From an uncultured Clostridia bacterium (GTDB lineage Bacteria; Bacillota; Clostridia; Christensenellales; Borkfalkiaceae), in assembly GCA_937888935.1 (NCBI GenBank), contig CALARO010000111.1, forward strand, positions 1 to 16,069: 16,069 nucleotides of DNA, in the 5' to 3' direction. Positions 14,458 to 16,069 of this stretch are shown here, piece after piece. How positions within the stretch are numbered: the stretch's first letter is position 1; each line of letters starts with the position of its first letter. The notes under the pieces were generated by a model that was given only the letters and a program-made list of their open reading frames with translations, did no database searches and was not told the DNA's origin. Made by a program: the position numbers and the translations under genes.

Positions 14458-14606
14458 CAAGGGGAAGGCTTGAAAAGCTGCGGACTTTTCAGAAGCGAGC
14501 AGTTCGCGAAGTGCGAGTACGCACGACGGGAGCGTACAAGGACGTACGCGACCAAGGGCGCACGGAACACGACAAAGAAATGCGACGCTTATCAAAAGCC
14601 CTATCG
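14458..14606. repeat. Putative second repeat element abutting uvrB
   Basis: Opens with CAAGGGGAAGGCTTGA (14458-14473), exactly shared with 3463-3478 of palindromic copy 1. Inverted pairs follow: GAAAAG/CTTTTC (14472-14490), GTACGC/GCGTAC (14517-14537) and GCGTAC/GTACGC (14532-14549), plus the palindrome TTCGCGAA. Open on several frames but with no gene-like start or known domain. The repeat nature beyond the shared 16-mer is inferred from structure, since no second full copy is in the window. Confidence 0.5.
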
Positions 14607-16069
14607 CTATTTGCGGGTAAGTTTCGCTAGCCGCTGTCTGAGTTCTGCGATCTTTTCGCGGATTTCGATCGCCCGCTCGAAATCGAGATTCGCGCTCGCC
14701 ACGCGCATCACCGCTTTCAGCTTCTCGATCTCGTCCGGTATGTCTTTCGCCTTGATCTCTTCGCCGCTCTTCGCCTTTTTACTGATCACAAGCGACGATT
14801 TGATCTCTTTCACGATCGTTTTCGGCGTGATCCCGTGTTCTTCGTTGTAACGCTTCTGTATCGTGCGGCGGCGGTTGGTTTCGTCGATCGCGCGGCGCAT
14901 ACTGTCCGTGATCGTATCGGCGTACATGATCACCCGCCCTTCCGCGTTTCGCGCCGCTCTGCCGATCGTCTGAATCAGCGCGGTGTCGCTGCGCAAAAAG
15001 CCTTCTTTGTCCGCGTCCAGTATCGCCACGAGCCGCACTTCGGGCATGTCCAGTCCTTCGCGAAGAAGATTGATGCCGCAAAGCACGTCGAATTCTCCCG
15101 CGCGCAAGCCGTTTACGATGTCCACGCGTTCGAGTGTGTCTACGTCGCTGTGCATATATCGCACTTTCACGCCGTGTTCTTTCAAATAATCGGTGAGTTC
15201 TTCTGCCATGCGCTTCGTGAGCGTGGTGATAAGCACTCTGCCGCCCGCCGCCTTTTCTTTGTTGATTTCCGCAAACAGGTCGTCGATCTGCCCTTTCGTG
15301 GGGCGCACGTCAATTTCGGGATCGAGAAGTCCCGTGGGGCGGATCAGCTGCTCGGCAAACTGCCCCGCCTGTTCGCGTTCGTAGGGGGCAGGGGTGGCGG
15401 AAACGCAGATGAGCTGCGGTACGCGCGCGTCGAATTCTTCGAACGTGAGCGGGCGATTATCGTACGCCGAGCGCATGCGGAAGCCGTAATCCACGAGATT
15501 TTTCTTGCGCGAATAATCGCCGTGGTACATGGCGCGGATTTGCGGAATGGTCATGTGGCTTTCGTCGATAAACACCAGAAATTCGCCCTTGGGGAAATAA
15601 TCGAGAAGCGTGAACGACGGCTCGCCGGGACTTCTGCCGTCGAAATAGCGGCTGTAATTTTCGATGCCGCTGCAATAGCCGATTTCGCGCATCATTTCAA
15701 GATCGTGTTCGGTGCGCTGTTTCAGCCGCTGCGCTTCTAAAATTTTGCCTTCGTCCTGAAAAGCTTTCACTTCGCCTTGCAGATCTTCTTCGATCATGGA
15801 AAGCGCGCCGCGCAGTTTTTCCGTGCCGACGGCGTACTGCGAAGCGGGGAAAATCGCCGCGTGCGAAAGCTCGTTGATACGGTTGCCCGTGAGCGCTTCC
15901 ACTTCGTAGATTTTATCAATTTCGTCGCCGAAATATTCCACGCGGATCGCGATTTCGGAAGCCGAAGCGGGAAAAATTTCGAGCGTATCGCCGCGCACGC
16001 GGAACGTGGAACGGCGGAAATCCATATCGGAACGCGCGTACTGCAATTCCACGAGCTTGCGCATGAGCG
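14607..16069 (-). CDS. uvrB: Excinuclease ABC subunit B (5' end beyond window)
   Basis: Helicase-fold damage-verification subunit that receives DNA from UvrA and recruits UvrC. About 487 C-terminal residues of a protein usually near 660 are visible; the Met encoded at 16064 is internal. Seen in order: RGDTLEIFPAS, motif II FIDESHMTIPQ (about 15550-15575), DYGFRMRSAYDNRPLTFEEF, motif III CVSATPAPYE, GINLLREGLDMPEVRLVAILDADKEGF split as usual across motif V, then TALIQTIGRAARN (motif VI). The C-terminal UVR domain (LDFERAIEIREKIAELRQRL, 14613-14680) contacts UvrC. The Walker A and beta-hairpin regions are outside the window. uvrA lies downstream on the same strand. Confidence 0.97.
   Translation of the reverse strand, partial: LMRKLVELQYARSDMDFRRSTFRVRGDTLEIFPASASEIAIRVEYFGDEIDKIYEVEALTGNRINELSHAAIFPASQYAVGTEKLRGALSMIEEDLQGEVKAFQDEGKILEAQRLKQRTEHDLEMMREIGYCSGIENYSRYFDGRSPGEPSFTLLDYFPKGEFLVFIDESHMTIPQIRAMYHGDYSRKKNLVDYGFRMRSAYDNRPLTFEEFDARVPQLICVSATPAPYEREQAGQFAEQLIRPTGLLDPEIDVRPTKGQIDDLFAEINKEKAAGGRVLITTLTKRMAEELTDYLKEHGVKVRYMHSDVDTLERVDIVNGLRAGEFDVLCGINLLREGLDMPEVRLVAILDADKEGFLRSDTALIQTIGRAARNAEGRVIMYADTITDSMRRAIDETNRRRTIQKRYNEEHGITPKTIVKEIKSSLVISKKAKSGEEIKAKDIPDEIEKLKAVMRVASANLDFERAIEIREKIAELRQRLAKLTRK

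Larger units (their letters stand above)
14259..14606. other. Repeat-bearing spacer between uvrB and uvrA
   Basis: 348 bases without a gene, made mostly of structured repeats (listed separately): the palindromic CCCCTCATC-type element, a perfect AT-rich inverted repeat, and a longer element rich in small inverted repeats abutting the uvrB stop. The part nearest uvrA (14259-14340) is G/T-rich on the plus strand and holds only the uvrA ribosome binding site. I see no clear internal promoter for uvrA. Confidence 0.8.

Noticed and set aside
14259..14570. Longer UvrA N-terminus (start at 14570)
   Set aside because: The additional 104 residues are translated repeat sequence; UvrA homology begins at MQENIVVKGAKENN with a ribosome binding site before ATG 14258.
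14835..15740. 301-residue open frame on the plus strand
   Set aside because: Lies wholly antisense to uvrB motifs and has shadow-like composition.

Overview
All features here were read from sequence alone. The window looks like a chromosomal core-gene region of an endospore-lineage Bacillota bacterium, most likely a Clostridia member from the gut (Christensenellales-like; low confidence on rank). The grounds are a SPOCS/LysM SipL-like spore-coat protein, a divergent veg gene and ispE close together (a neighbourhood conserved in Bacilli and Clostridia), a long EpsC-type serine acetyltransferase, AGGAGG-type ribosome binding sites, and GC-biased codons rich in GCG, GAA and CGC. There is no sign of phage, plasmid, IS transposase, CRISPR array, rRNA or tRNA.

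Layout, left to right. (1) 1-3280, minus: an ABC exporter half-transporter pair with ATGA overlap; the second gene runs off the left edge. (2) 3281-3722: a gene-free stretch of about 150-bp-period palindromic repeats. (3) 3723-6951, minus: probable transcription unit epsC - ispE - unknown two-TM acidic protein, driven by a good sigma-A-type promoter (6923-6951) that lies partly inside an exact 61-bp tandem duplication. epsC is split by a -1 frameshift at a T4C4 run. (4) 7122-8708, minus: the sipL-like gene; 8894-9136, plus: veg; between them a divergent control region. (5) 9287-9901, plus: a maltose/galactoside-type O-acetyltransferase with an extended -10 promoter and a terminator. (6) 9995-11340, minus: a DUF1893 gene preceded by an in-frame chimera of an aldo/keto reductase fragment and an ECF-transporter S-component fragment. 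(7) 11394-16069, minus: uvrB (5' end outside the window), a 348-bp repeat-bearing spacer, uvrA and its terminator.

Functionally the window combines nucleotide excision repair (UvrA, UvrB), isoprenoid precursor synthesis (IspE), cysteine synthesis (EpsC/CysE), sporulation or cell-surface factors (SipL-like, Veg), small-molecule acetylation and export. The most noteworthy signals are genome-decay or remodelling events: the AKR::ECF-S fusion, the epsC frameshift, the promoter-carrying duplication, and two families of dispersed structured repeats. I do not see a clear new defence, mobile or biosynthetic system.
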